A stretch of 64,000 nucleotides of DNA from Streptomyces ferrugineus (lineage in GTDB: Bacteria; Actinomycetota; Actinomycetes; Streptomycetales; Streptomycetaceae), in contig NZ_CP063373.1 of the NCBI RefSeq assembly GCF_015160855.1, positions 992,001-1,056,000 on the forward strand. The letters run 5' to 3'. A program made the translations under genes and the position numbers. How positions within the stretch are numbered: the first letter of the stretch is position 1; each line of letters opens with the position of its first letter. This document shows positions 55,699 to 64,000 of this stretch, piece after piece. The notes beneath the pieces were generated by a model. That model had not been told where the DNA came from. It made no database searches and saw only the letters and a program-made list of their open reading frames with translations.

Positions 55699-56781
55699 TT
55701 GCGGGGAGCCGGTGACCTCGGTGTGGTGCTCGCCACCAGCACCGTTCCGACCGTCGTCTTCGTCCTCGTGGGCGGAGTGCTCGCGGACCGGGTGTCCCGT
55801 AGTCGGCTGCTCTTCCTCGGCAATCTGCTGGCGGCCGTCGCCCAGGGGGTGCTCGCGGCCACCGTCGCCACCGGGTACGCCACGACGACCTCCATCGCGG
55901 TCTGCGGCTTCCTCTCGGGGACGGCCGTGGCCTTCACCGTGCCCGCCACCCGGGGCGCCGTGGCCCAGATCGTGCCCGCGGAGCAGTTGCAGCAGGCCAA
56001 CGCCCTGCTCAGACTGCCGAGCAACGCGGTCAAGGTGCTCGGGCCGGCCATCGGCGGAGTCGTCGTCGCGGCGAGCGGACCGGCGTGGGCGCTGGCCTGG
56101 GACGCGCTCACCTTCGCCGTCGCCGCGCTCCTGCTGCTCGGGCTGCGTCTGGACGCGCCCGTCACCGTCAGCAGTGCGCTGGGCGATCTGCGGGAGGGCT
56201 GGACCGCCTTCCGGTCACGGACCTGGCTGTGGACCTACACGGTCGCCGGGACCGTCCTCGTCGCCGCGTGGCTGGCGGGGTTCCAGCTCCTGGGGCCCGT
56301 CGTGGTGGCCCAGGAGTACGCGGGGGCGCGTGACTGGGGCCTGGTGCAGGGCGCGTTCGCGGCGGGGCTGCTGGCCGGGACGGTGGTGTGCCTGCGCTGG
56401 CGGCCGTACCGGCTGCTGACCGTGGCCGTCGTGGGCGGGGCGCCCCTTGCGGCGCCGTTGCTCGCCCTGGGGTGGGGACTGCCGCTGCCCTGGGTGCTGT
56501 TGGCCACGCTGCTCGCGGGCATCGCGCTGGATGTGGCGATCGTCACGTGGACGACCGCGTTCCAGCAGCATGTGCCGCAGGGGGAGTTGGGGCGTATGAG
56601 CGCGTTCAACGACGTGGGGGAGCGGGTGGCGACTCCGCTCGGCTATCTGCTCACCGGCCTCGCGGTGGGGGCGTGGGGCAACCGGACGGTGCTGGTGGCG
56701 TGCGCCGGTCTGATCGTGGCCGCCGTCGTACTGAACCTGTGTGTGGGGGACGTGTATCGCGTCAACGCGGCGCGGGACTGA
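55699..56781 (+). pseudogene. N-terminally truncated MFS exporter (EntS/MFS_3-type)
   Basis: The frame opens at a TTG (55699) and codes for 360 residues: GDLGVVLATSTVPTVVFVLVGGVLADRVSRSRLLF (the end of TM2 plus motif A), AVAFTVPATRGAVAQIVPAEQLQQANALL and later spans. Homologues of the enterobactin-exporter type are about 400-420 residues long and have about 45-50 residues with TM1 before this point. Nothing corresponding is seen upstream: the reading frame runs straight into the tRNA-Ala terminator, and there is no ribosome binding site or promoter between 55692 and 55699. The rest of the gene looks undamaged, so the 5' end was probably lost when DNA was exchanged at the tRNA. If it is translated, the product would lack TM1. 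Confidence 0.7.
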
Positions 56782-56785
56782 CCGC

Positions 56786-57262
56786 TCACAGCGCCTTGGC
56801 GTAACACATGCTCAGCTCGTGGAAGCGGTAGTAGCCGAACTTCTCGCACGGCTCGTATCCGCTGGACGTGTATAGCGCCACCGCCTCCGGCTGTCTGGCG
56901 CCGGTCTCCAGCACCATGCGGACACGCCCCGCCGCCCGGGCGTCCTCCTCCAGTGCGGCCAGGATGCGTCTGGCGAGGCCCTGTCCGCGCATCGCCTCGA
57001 CCACATACATCCGCTTGAGCTCGGCGTCCCCGTCCTGGTTGTTCTCGCCGTTGTCGTCCTGGGCCCGCCAGCCGCCGGAGGCGACGGGTACGCCGAGCGC
57101 GTCGTACGCGATCAGGTACAGGCCCTTGGGGGGCTCGAAGTCGGCCGGGGCGAGGGGGGTGGCGTCGCCGTCGTCGCCGTAGCGGACCGCGTATTCGGCC
57201 TGGACCTGGTCGTTGAGCTTGACGGCGTCGGGGTGGTCGAAGGGCACGGGGCGTATATGCAT
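56786..57262 (-). CDS. GNAT-family acetyltransferase
   Basis: 158 residues: HIRPVPFDHPDAVKLNDQVQAEYAVRYGDD, YLIAYDALGVPVASGGWRAQ, and the acetyl-CoA site AELKRMYVVEAMRGQGLARRILAALEEDAR, then ETGARQPEAVALYTSSGYEPCEKFGYYRF. The last part resembles small GNATs in which the final strand contains GY(x)P(x)xxFGxY. The substrate is unknown. It converges with the truncated exporter, with only a few bases between the two stops. Confidence 0.9.
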   Translation of the reverse strand: MHIRPVPFDHPDAVKLNDQVQAEYAVRYGDDGDATPLAPADFEPPKGLYLIAYDALGVPVASGGWRAQDDNGENNQDGDAELKRMYVVEAMRGQGLARRILAALEEDARAAGRVRMVLETGARQPEAVALYTSSGYEPCEKFGYYRFHELSMCYAKAL

Positions 57263-57339
57263 GCTGGCTACCGTATATCAATTCAAGATCAAGAGGTTCC
57301 AGAACCGGACACCGTCCAGTGTGCCGGTAAGGTGCCGGG

Positions 57340-58143
57340 GTGCTCACTGTGACCTCTGTGAATGTGAACGGCTTGCGGGCCGCCACGAAGAAGGGCTTCG
57401 TGGAGTGGCTCGCCGGCACCGCCGCCGATGTGCTGTGCCTTCAGGAGGTGCGCGCCGAGCCGGAGCAGCTGCCCGAGCATGTGCGCACACCCGACGGCTG
57501 GCATGTCGTGCACGCGCCCGCCGCCGCCAAGGGCCGCGCCGGCGTCTCGCTGTACACCCGCCGAGAGCCCGACCGGATCCAGGTCGGCTTCGGGTCGAGC
57601 GAGTTCGACGGCAGCGGACGCTATGTCGAGGCCGATCTGCCGGGTGTGACGGTCGCCTCCCTCTACCTCCCCTCCGGCGAGGTCGGCACCGAGCGGCAGG
57701 ACGAGAAGGTCCGCTTCATGGGCGAGTTCCTGGCCTATCTGAAGGACCTGCGCGAGCGCGCCGCCGCCGACGGCCGTGAGGTCCTCGTCTGCGGCGACTG
57801 GAACATCGCCCACGAGAAGGCGGACCTGAAGAACTGGCGGGGCAACCAGAAGGACTCCGGCTTCCTGCCGGAGGAGCGCGAGTGGCTCAGCCGGGTGTTC
57901 GACCCCGCCGCCGGCGGCTACGTCGATGTCGTACGGTCGCTGCACCCGGACGTCGACGGGCCGTACTCCTGGTGGTCGTACCGCGGGCGCGCCTTCGACA
58001 ACGACACCGGCTGGCGCATCGACTACCACGTGGCGACGCCGGGGCTGGCCGCCAAGGCGCTCAAGGGGTACGTCGAGCGCGCCGCCACGCATGCCGAGCG
58101 GTGGTCGGACCACGCGCCGGTGACCGTGGTCTACGACCGCTAG
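57340..58143 (+). CDS. xth: Exodeoxyribonuclease III / AP endonuclease
   Basis: 267 residues from a GTG at 57340. It repairs abasic sites in DNA. Conserved EEP-fold segments: VTSVNVNGLRAATKKGF, DVLCLQEVRAE (metal-binding Glu), GRYVEADLPGVTVASLYLPSGEVGTERQDEK, VLVCGDWNIAHEKADLKNW (Asp and Asn), WRIDYHVATPGL and ERWSDHAPVTV (catalytic Asp-His). The stop overlaps the stop of the converging MerR gene. Confidence 0.94.
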   Translation: MLTVTSVNVNGLRAATKKGFVEWLAGTAADVLCLQEVRAEPEQLPEHVRTPDGWHVVHAPAAAKGRAGVSLYTRREPDRIQVGFGSSEFDGSGRYVEADLPGVTVASLYLPSGEVGTERQDEKVRFMGEFLAYLKDLRERAAADGREVLVCGDWNIAHEKADLKNWRGNQKDSGFLPEEREWLSRVFDPAAGGYVDVVRSLHPDVDGPYSWWSYRGRAFDNDTGWRIDYHVATPGLAAKALKGYVERAATHAERWSDHAPVTVVYDR

Positions 58144-58796
58144 GGCCGGTCCGGCCCGCTCTGTCCGCGCAGCCGCCGGTCCAGCGCCAGGGACAGCTCC
58201 GCCTCCACCACGCTCCGGGCGAGCGGGCGCAGGCGGGGCAGGTCCTCCTCGGCGGCGTGGCGCAGGACCAGGTCGGCGAACAGCTCCGCCAGGTCGTCCA
58301 CGTGCTCGCGGACCCGCTTGCCCGCCGCCAGCACCTCCGCGAGCGGGATGCCCTCGCGGACCAGGGCCGCGGAGACGTCCAGCAGGCGGCGGCTGATGTG
58401 GACGATCTCGTCGCCGTCGGTGCCGAGGTAGCCGAGGTCCAGGGCGGCGGCGAGGTTCTCCGGGGTGACCTGGCCCTCGAAGCGGGCGGCGAGTTCCTCG
58501 GGGGTGAGACGGACCGGCTCCTCCTCGGTCGGGGCGACGCCGAGGACGTCGGCGACATCGCGGCCGTGGTCGAGGGCCTCGGCCAGCTCCGCGATGCCGG
58601 TCAGGGTGTGGCCGCGCTCCAGCAGCGCCGCGATCGTGCGCAGCCGGGCCAGGTGGTGGTCGTCGTACCAGGCGATACGGCCCTCGCGGCGAGGCGGCGG
58701 GATCAGCTTGCGTTCTCGGTAGAAGCGCAGGGTGCGCACCGTGATGCCGGCCAGACGGGCGAGCTCCTCCATGCGGTATTCACGCTTCTCGGTCAC
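58140..58796 (-). CDS. MerR-family transcriptional regulator
   Basis: 218 residues from a GTG at 58794-58796. The HTH and wing are EYRMEELARLAGITVRTLRFYRERKLIPPPRREGRIAWYDDHHLARLRTIAALLERGHTLTGIAEL. The C-terminal part is about 120 residues long (VREGIPLAEVLAAGKRVREHVDDLAELFADLVLRH), helical and without cysteine metal sites, so it is not a metal or redox MerR protein. It is divergent from the Baeyer-Villiger monooxygenase operon with 162 bases between starts, which makes it the likely regulator of that operon. Confidence 0.92.
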   Translation of the reverse strand: MTEKREYRMEELARLAGITVRTLRFYRERKLIPPPRREGRIAWYDDHHLARLRTIAALLERGHTLTGIAELAEALDHGRDVADVLGVAPTEEEPVRLTPEELAARFEGQVTPENLAAALDLGYLGTDGDEIVHISRRLLDVSAALVREGIPLAEVLAAGKRVREHVDDLAELFADLVLRHAAEEDLPRLRPLARSVVEAELSLALDRRLRGQSGPDRP

Positions 58797-58904
58797 CCGG
58801 GAACCTTAGTTCGTGCCGACGGTACCCGCGGCGGTAGCCGCTGATGTCAAAAGCCCTCGCCCGACCCCTACCGGTCAGTACGGAGCTCCTCTACTCTCCC
58901 ATTG

Positions 58905-58922
58905 CGCCAGTGTTCACTGGCG
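58905..58922 (+). promoter_or_regulatory. Perfect palindrome in the MerR/monooxygenase divergent promoter
   Basis: CGCCAGTG-TT-CACTGGCG is a perfect 8-bp inverted repeat with a two-base centre, 37 bases before the monooxygenase start. It is a strong operator candidate. No clear -35/-10 flanks were identified. Confidence 0.55.
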
Positions 58923-58958
58923 TGGTTCCGGTTGAGGCTCAAGTGTGGAGGCACAGGC

Positions 58959-60458
58959 ATGGCCGAACGCGAGCATGTGCGGGTCGCGGTGGTCGGGTCC
59001 GGGTTCGGCGGGCTGGGGGCCGCCGTACGGCTGAGGCGCGAGGGCGTCACCGACTTCGTCGTCCTGGAGCGGGCCGACAGCGTCGGCGGCACCTGGCGGG
59101 ACAACAGCTATCCGGGGTGTGCGTGCGATGTGCCCTCGCATCTGTACTCGTTCTCCTTCGCGCCCAACCCCGACTGGCCGCGCACCTTCTCCGGGCAGCA
59201 GCACATCCGGGCCTACCTGGAGCATGTGACGGATGTCTTCCGGCTGCGTCCCCACATCCGCTTCGACTCGGAGGTGAAGCGGATGACCTGGAACGGCGAG
59301 CGGCTGTGCTGGGACATCGAGACCAGCGGCAGGAATCTGTCGGCCGACTTCGTCGTCTCCGCCACCGGGCCGCTGTCCGACCCGAAGATCCCGGACATCC
59401 CGGGGCTCGACTCCTTCCCCGGCAAGGTCTTCCACACCGCCCGCTGGGACCACGACTACGACCTGCGCGGCAAGCGCGTCGCCATGGTCGGCACCGGCGC
59501 CTCCGCCATCCAGATCGTGCCGGCCATCCAGCCCGAGATCTCCCGGCTCACCCTCTTCCAGCGCACCCCGCCCTGGGTCATGCCCCGCGTCGACCGCGCC
59601 ATCAGCGGCGCCGAGCGCTCCGTGCACCGGGCCCTGCCCTTCACCACCCAGCTGCGCCGCGGACTGCTGTGGGGCATCCGGGAGTTGCAGGTCCAGGCCT
59701 TCACCAGGCACCCGAACGAGCTGGGCCTCGTCGAGCAGCTCGCCAAGCGGAACATGGCCCGCGCCGTCAAGGACCCGGCCCTGCGCGCCAAGCTCACCCC
59801 CGACTACCGCATCGGCTGCAAGCGGATCCTGCTGAGCAGCGAGTACTACCCGGCGCTCACCCGGCCCAACGTCGACGTCGTCGCCAGCGGGCTCACCGGG
59901 ATCCGCGGCTCGACCGTCGTCGCCGCCGACGGCAGCGAGGCCGAGGTCGACGCGATCATCTTCGGTACCGGGTTCCACGTCACCGACCTGCCCATCGCCG
60001 AGCGGGTGGTGGGCGCCGACGGCAAGACGCTCGCCGAGGCGTGGAAGGGCGGGATGGAGGCCCTGCGGGGCGCCGCCGCCGCCGGATTCCCGAACTGGAT
60101 GACCGTCATCGGGCCCAACACCGGCCTCGGCAACTCGTCCATGATCCTGATGATCGAGTCCCAGCTGAACTACCTGGCCGACTTCGTACGGCAGCTGAAC
60201 GTCCTCGGCGGTCGGGTCGCCCTCGACGCGCGGCCGAGCGCCGTGCGCGCCTGGAACCGTCGGGTGCAGGAGCGCATGAGGCGGACGGTGTGGAACACGG
60301 GCGGGTGCACCAGCTGGTACCTGGACGCGAACGGCCGCAACACCACCATCTGGCCGGGAACGACGACCGAGTTCCGGCGGGCCACACGGCGCGTCGATCT
60401 CGCGGAGTACGCCGTCGTCCGGGCCGCCGTCAAGGACGCCGCGGAGGTGACCGCGTGA
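58959..60458 (+). CDS. Flavin-containing (Baeyer-Villiger-type) monooxygenase
   Basis: 499 residues from the ATG behind GGAGG. Two Rossmann folds: VAVVGSGFGGLGAAVRLRREG (FAD) and RVAMVGTGASAIQIVPAI (NADPH). The BVMO fingerprint FxGxxxHxxxW appears as FPGKVFHTARW near residue 163. Also SVGGTWRDNSYPGCACDVPSHLYSFSF and DAIIFGTGFHVTDLP. It inserts oxygen next to a ketone or oxidises heteroatoms. The closest pattern known to me is the mycobacterial MymA/EthA group and AlmA, which act on lipids or long-chain ketones. It is the first gene of a three-gene operon. Confidence 0.93.
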   Translation: MAEREHVRVAVVGSGFGGLGAAVRLRREGVTDFVVLERADSVGGTWRDNSYPGCACDVPSHLYSFSFAPNPDWPRTFSGQQHIRAYLEHVTDVFRLRPHIRFDSEVKRMTWNGERLCWDIETSGRNLSADFVVSATGPLSDPKIPDIPGLDSFPGKVFHTARWDHDYDLRGKRVAMVGTGASAIQIVPAIQPEISRLTLFQRTPPWVMPRVDRAISGAERSVHRALPFTTQLRRGLLWGIRELQVQAFTRHPNELGLVEQLAKRNMARAVKDPALRAKLTPDYRIGCKRILLSSEYYPALTRPNVDVVASGLTGIRGSTVVAADGSEAEVDAIIFGTGFHVTDLPIAERVVGADGKTLAEAWKGGMEALRGAAAAGFPNWMTVIGPNTGLGNSSMILMIESQLNYLADFVRQLNVLGGRVALDARPSAVRAWNRRVQERMRRTVWNTGGCTSWYLDANGRNTTIWPGTTTEFRRATRRVDLAEYAVVRAAVKDAAEVTA

Positions 60459-61399
60459 GCCGCCTCATGAGCGTCGCCTCCGGGCCGTACGCCCCTCCCG
60501 TCCCCGCCCGTGAGCTGACGGCCGTGTCCGCCGACGGCGCCCGGCTGCACGTCGAGGTGCACGGTCCCGTCGACAACCCGGCCGCGCCCGCCGTCGTCCT
60601 CGCGCACGGCTGGGCCTGCTCGACCGCCTTCTGGGCGGCGCAGATCCGGGAACTGGCCGTCGACCACCGGGTCATCGCCTACGACCAGCGCGGCCACGGA
60701 CGCAGCCCGGCCAGCCCCGACTGCGGCACCGACGCGCTCGCCGACGACCTCGAAGCCGTACTGAAGGCGACCCTCGCGCCCGGCGAGAAGGCCGTCATCG
60801 CCGGGCACTCCATGGGCGGCATGACGGTGATGGCCGCCGCCGCGCGCCCCGCCCTGCGCGAACACGCCGGCGCCGTCCTGCTGTGCAGCACCGGCGCCTC
60901 GCGGCTGGTCGCCGAGTCGACCGTCATACCCCTGCGCGCCGGCCGCCTGCGCACCTGGCTGACCAGGCGCATCCTCGGTTCCCGGGCGCCGCTCGGGCCG
61001 GTCACGCCGATCGCCAGGGCGATCCTCAAGTACGGCACGATGGGCCCCGGTTCGGCCCCGCACATGGTCGAGGCGTGCGCGCGGATCGTGCACGCGTGCC
61101 CGCGCAAGGTGCGGTACGCCTGGTCGCAGGTGCTCGACCTGCTCGATCTCGAGCATCGAATACGGGAGTTGACCGTGCCGACCGCGGTCGTCGTCGGCAC
61201 GGCCGACCGGCTGACCCCGCCGGTGCACGCGCGCTCCCTCGCCGCCGCGCTGCCGGGCGGCCTCGGCGTCACCGAACTGCCCGGCCTCGGGCACATGACG
61301 CCGATCGAGGCGCCCGAGCTGGTGACCGCACGCATCCGGGAACTCGTCACGACATATTCGCGAGCCACGACATACCCGCAGGTCAAGGAGGGCGCATGA
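60455..61399 (+). CDS. Alpha/beta hydrolase
   Basis: 314 residues from a GTG at 60455 that overlaps the monooxygenase stop (GTGA). Canonical fold: VVLAHGWACSTAFWAAQI (oxyanion His-Gly), VIAYDQRGHGRSPASPD, VIAGHSMGGMTVMA (nucleophile Ser), VVVGTADRLTPP (acid) and LPGLGHMTPIEAPELV (His). It would hydrolyse the ester made by the upstream Baeyer-Villiger enzyme. It overlaps the next gene by ATGA. Confidence 0.93.
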   Translation: MSRLMSVASGPYAPPVPARELTAVSADGARLHVEVHGPVDNPAAPAVVLAHGWACSTAFWAAQIRELAVDHRVIAYDQRGHGRSPASPDCGTDALADDLEAVLKATLAPGEKAVIAGHSMGGMTVMAAAARPALREHAGAVLLCSTGASRLVAESTVIPLRAGRLRTWLTRRILGSRAPLGPVTPIARAILKYGTMGPGSAPHMVEACARIVHACPRKVRYAWSQVLDLLDLEHRIRELTVPTAVVVGTADRLTPPVHARSLAAALPGGLGVTELPGLGHMTPIEAPELVTARIRELVTTYSRATTYPQVKEGA

Positions 61400-62298
61400 G
61401 CAGGGTGAGCCTCGATGGACAGGTCGCCGTCGTCACGGGGGCGGCGCGCGGCGTCGGTGAGCTGCTCGCACGCAAGCTCTCCGCGCGCGGCGCGAGCGTG
61501 GCGCTGGTCGGGCTGGAGCCGGACGCCCTCAAGCAGGTCTCCGAGCGGCTGCACGGCGACAGCGACCACTGGTACGCCGACGTCACCGATCACGAGGCGA
61601 TGGCGCGGGTCGCACAGGAAGTGAAGGAACGATTCGGGAAGGTCGACATCGTCGTCGCCAACGCGGGTGTCGCGACCGGCGGGCCCTTCGTGGACTCCGA
61701 TCCTCAGGCCTGGCGGCGGGTCATCGAGGTCAATCTCATCGGGTCGGCGGTGACCGCCCGCGCGTTCCTGCCCGTGCTGGTGGAGAGCCGGGGGTACCTG
61801 CTGCAGATCGCCTCGCTCGCGGCGATCACCCCGGCGCCGATGATGACCGCGTACTGCGCGTCCAAGTCCGGTGTGGAGGCGTACGCGCACAGCCTGCGGG
61901 CCGAGGTCGGCCACCAGGGCGTGCGGGTCGGGGTCGGGTATCTGTCCTGGACCGACACCGACATGGTGCGCGGGGCCGATCAGGACGACGTCATGCGGGA
62001 GTTGAGGCAGCGGCTGCCGTGGCCGTCCAACAAGACGTATCCGCTGGGGCCGGCGGTCGAGCGGATCGTGGCCGGGATCGAGCGGCGGTCGAGCCATGTG
62101 TACGGGCAGTGGTGGCTGCGCGGGATGCAGGGGGTTCGCGGGTATCTGCCGGGGATCATCGGGACCGTGGGGCAGCGGGAGATGCGGCGGTTCGCGGGCC
62201 GGCTGGACGGGATGCGGACGGGGCTGGTCGGGGCGGGCGGCTCCGCCGACGAGCGGGAGCGGGCCGCGCGGGCTGGGGGAACTACGTCGCGTAACTGA
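61396..62298 (+). CDS. Short-chain dehydrogenase/reductase
   Basis: 300 residues: VAVVTGAARGVGELLARKLSARGASVALVG (TGxxxGxG cofactor loop), DIVVANAGVATGGP (NNAG-like), LQIASLAAITPAPMMTAYCASKSGVEAYAHSLRAEV (Ser, YxxxK active site). The C-terminus beyond about residue 240 is longer than in classical SDRs and includes YGQWWLRGMQGVRGYLPGI, possibly membrane-associated. It would oxidise or reduce the alcohol/ketone partner of the pathway. Confidence 0.93.
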   Translation: MSRVSLDGQVAVVTGAARGVGELLARKLSARGASVALVGLEPDALKQVSERLHGDSDHWYADVTDHEAMARVAQEVKERFGKVDIVVANAGVATGGPFVDSDPQAWRRVIEVNLIGSAVTARAFLPVLVESRGYLLQIASLAAITPAPMMTAYCASKSGVEAYAHSLRAEVGHQGVRVGVGYLSWTDTDMVRGADQDDVMRELRQRLPWPSNKTYPLGPAVERIVAGIERRSSHVYGQWWLRGMQGVRGYLPGIIGTVGQREMRRFAGRLDGMRTGLVGAGGSADERERAARAGGTTSRN

Positions 62299-62386
62299 TC
62301 GACATGCGGGGGGTTATCGCCCGTGTGAATCTGGTCGAGGCCCCAGCGAGGGGCCAACCCCCCACCCACTACGGGAGTGAACCCAC

Positions 62387-62563
62387 ATGGGCATGAAGGA
62401 CCAGTTCCAGGAGAAGTCCGAGCAGCTCCAGCAGCGCGCCAAGCAGGCCAAGGAACAGGCCAAGGAGCGCGGGCGCCAGCAGCGGCCGCAGCGGGACGAG
62501 GAGTCCGAGCGGATGCGCGAGCGTGAGGACGAGGAGCGCTTCGACCAGGACTACGACCGGTAA
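62387..62563 (+). CDS. 58-residue charged small protein
   Basis: ATG at 62387, TAA at 62561, with GGGAGTGA upstream. The product (MGMKDQFQEKSEQLQQRAKQ to RFDQDYDR) is almost entirely Lys, Glu, Gln, Arg and Asp, and is helical or disordered. It starts like the CsbD/YjbJ-type stress proteins, without clear homology. TAA, rare in Streptomyces, and a good terminator support a real and highly expressed gene. Function unknown. Confidence 0.7.
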   Translation: MGMKDQFQEKSEQLQQRAKQAKEQAKERGRQQRPQRDEESERMREREDEERFDQDYDR

Positions 62564-62577
62564 GTCGTCGTGCTGAG

Positions 62578-62613
62578 ACGTGGGGTGCCCCCTGCTTCGG
62601 GGGTGCCCCACGT
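62578..62613. terminator. Hairpin terminator after the small charged protein
   Basis: ACGTGGGG and CCCCACGT, with an inner GCCCCC/GGGGG(T)GC part, form a 13-15 bp stem around TGCTTC. TTTGT follows. It also lies beyond the end of the converging tricorn gene. Confidence 0.75.
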
Positions 62614-62621
62614 TTGTGTCC

Positions 62622-64000
62622 TCAAGAGCGTGGCGGAAGCTTGGGCCTCGACCGGTCCGGAACATGTGCGTAGTCCGGAGGCGTCGCGGGCGGGTTCGTC
62701 TCCAGCAACTCCAACGCCAGTTCCACCGCATCCGTCAGCTGGGCATGTCTGCCCTCCGCCCAGTCCAGCGGGGTCCGAAGGACCTCCACGTCGGGGCTCA
62801 CGCCCCTGTTCTCGATGCTCCACCCGTACGCGTCGAACCACGCCGCGTTCATCGGCACCGTGATCACCGTGCCGTCGCCGAGGCGGTGACGGCCGGTCAT
62901 GCCGACCACTCCGCCCCAGGTGCGCTGCCCGACGACCGGGCCCAGCTTGAGGAGCTTGAAGGCGGCCGTGATCATGTCGCCGTCCGAGGAGGTCGCCTCG
63001 TCGGCGAGGGCGACCACCGGGCCGCGGGGCGCGTTCGAGGCGTACGACACCGGCTGGGCGTTTCTCGTGAGGTCCCAGCCGAGGATCGTGCGGGTCAGCT
63101 TCTCCACCACCAGCTCGCTGATGTGGCCGCCCGCGTTGCCGCGTACGTCGACGATCAGCGCGGGGCGGGACATCTCCATGCGCAGGTCCCGGTTGAACTG
63201 GGCCCAGCCCGAGCCGCCCATGTCCGGGATGTGCAGATAGCCGCAGCGACCGCCGCTCAGCTCCCGTACGACCGTGCGGCGTTTGGCGACCCAGTCCTGG
63301 TAGCGCAGGGGCCGTTCGTCGACGAGGGGGACCACCGCCACCCGGCGGGCCCGGCCCGCTTCGCCCTCCGCCGGGGTGAACGTCAGCTCCACCGTCGTGC
63401 CGCCGGCGCCGGCCAGCAGCGGGTAGGGGCCGGTGAGCGGGTCCACGGGGCGGCCGTCGACGTGGGTGAGGACCGCGCCCTCCCGGATGCCCGCGCCCGC
63501 CAGCGGGGAGCGGGCCTTGGAGTCGGAGGACTCGCCGGGGAGGATGCGCTTGACCATCCAGCCGTCGTCGCGGCGTACGAAGTTGGCGCCGAGCAGGCCC
63601 TGCCAGCGCTGGTAGTGCGGCGGGCCCTCGTTGCGGCGGGCGGCCGTGACGTAGGCGTGGGAGGTGCCGAGCTCGCCGAGGACCTCGCGCAGGAGGTCGG
63701 CGAACTCGTCGGGGGAGGCGACCCGTTCGACCAGGGGGCGGTACTGGTCGAGGACCGCGTCCCAGTCGATGCCGCACATCCCCGGGTCCCAGAAGTACGC
63801 CCGGATCAGCCGGCCCGCCTCGGCGTACGACTGCCGCCACTCCGCCGCCGGGTCCACCACGTGCAGGATGCGGCGGGCGTCGATCCACACCGTCGTGTCG
63901 CTGTCGCCGGACTCCGTGGCGGGGACCGCCCTGAGGTCGCCCTCGTCGAGCAGCACCAGGCGGGTGCCGTCGCCGCTCACCGTGAACCAGTCGAGGTGGT
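62622..64000 (-). CDS. Tricorn protease, C-terminal part (5' end outside window)
   Basis: About 459 C-terminal residues are visible; the gene reads in from the right edge and the N-terminal beta-propellers are outside. Visible are the C1 domain with LGELGTSHAYVTA (Ser-His of the tetrad), a PDZ domain (GAGIREGAVLTHVDGRPVD), and the C2 catalytic domain with LIVDVRGNAGGHISELVVEKL, VALADEATSSDGDMITAAF (nucleophile Ser) and GWSIENRGVSPDVEVLRTP (Glu). The enzyme trims peptides from the proteasome. It ends in DYAHVPDRSRPKLPPRS, a basic tail. Confidence 0.9.
   Translation of the reverse strand, partial: HLDWFTVSGDGTRLVLLDEGDLRAVPATESGDSDTTVWIDARRILHVVDPAAEWRQSYAEAGRLIRAYFWDPGMCGIDWDAVLDQYRPLVERVASPDEFADLLREVLGELGTSHAYVTAARRNEGPPHYQRWQGLLGANFVRRDDGWMVKRILPGESSDSKARSPLAGAGIREGAVLTHVDGRPVDPLTGPYPLLAGAGGTTVELTFTPAEGEAGRARRVAVVPLVDERPLRYQDWVAKRRTVVRELSGGRCGYLHIPDMGGSGWAQFNRDLRMEMSRPALIVDVRGNAGGHISELVVEKLTRTILGWDLTRNAQPVSYASNAPRGPVVALADEATSSDGDMITAAFKLLKLGPVVGQRTWGGVVGMTGRHRLGDGTVITVPMNAAWFDAYGWSIENRGVSPDVEVLRTPLDWAEGRHAQLTDAVELALELLETNPPATPPDYAHVPDRSRPKLPPRS

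Overview
The window is high-GC DNA with third-position GC bias, GTG/TTG starts and -10 boxes of the TAGNNT type. It is a Streptomyces chromosome segment: HrdD-type sigma factor, Cvn-type sensor and roadblock proteins, SepX/GlpR, DUF6227, tricorn protease, NIT-domain kinase. From about 21 kb to the right end the order is hrdD, TetR, WYL regulator, MFS, fruR-fruK-fruA, L,D-transpeptidase, mscL, fmdB, penicillin-acylase homologue, galU, glp, moaC, mog, sepX, tRNA-Ala. As far as I recall this is the conserved core order of S. coelicolor around SCO3160-SCO3207. The left third is accessory and reads like an integration and decay zone.

Layout. 1-5.7 kb: the end of a DUF5937/ArsR-type regulator, a decayed STAS-domain fragment, an orphan ChvE-type sugar-binding lipoprotein, the remnant of an RHS toxin with a membrane protein that may be its immunity protein, and a secreted GH11 xylanase. 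5.9-13.7 kb: a tRNA-Arg(CCU)-anchored island. The intact tRNA is at its right edge and three copies of the tRNA 3' end lie further left. They separate three cargo segments: a coiled-coil GIY-YIG protein beside a broken integrase end, a Uma2-family PD-(D/E)XK nuclease, and an EACC1-caspase cassette. The caspase carries LysM-like and peptidoglycan-binding-like tails. 13.9-21 kb: a two-gene reduced conservon, a SoxR-box promoter driving an FMN reductase, a tandem-duplicated IclR regulator and a secreted M6 metalloprotease.

21-35 kb: two DHA2-family exporters with TetR and WYL regulators, a MarR regulator next to an extradiol dioxygenase, a phosphinothricin-type acetyltransferase, hrdD, a 49-bp tandem repeat array, and the fructose PTS operon. 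35-55 kb: mostly housekeeping and envelope genes, with a CIRCE (HrcA) operator directly in front of fmdB, a K+/H+ antiporter that appears to start at CTG, galU, and glp plus sepX/glpR, whose corynebacterial homologues link the gephyrin-like Glp to the divisome. 55-64 kb: tRNA-Ala(CGC), an N-terminally truncated exporter, exonuclease III, a MerR regulator divergent from a translationally coupled Baeyer-Villiger monooxygenase/hydrolase/SDR operon, and the 3' part of a tricorn protease gene.

The most unusual feature is the serially invaded tRNA-Arg site with a suspected conflict (defence) cassette. Other points of interest are the CIRCE-fmdB and SoxR-box promoters, the small ORF bridging fruK and fruA, and the eroded RHS toxin locus.
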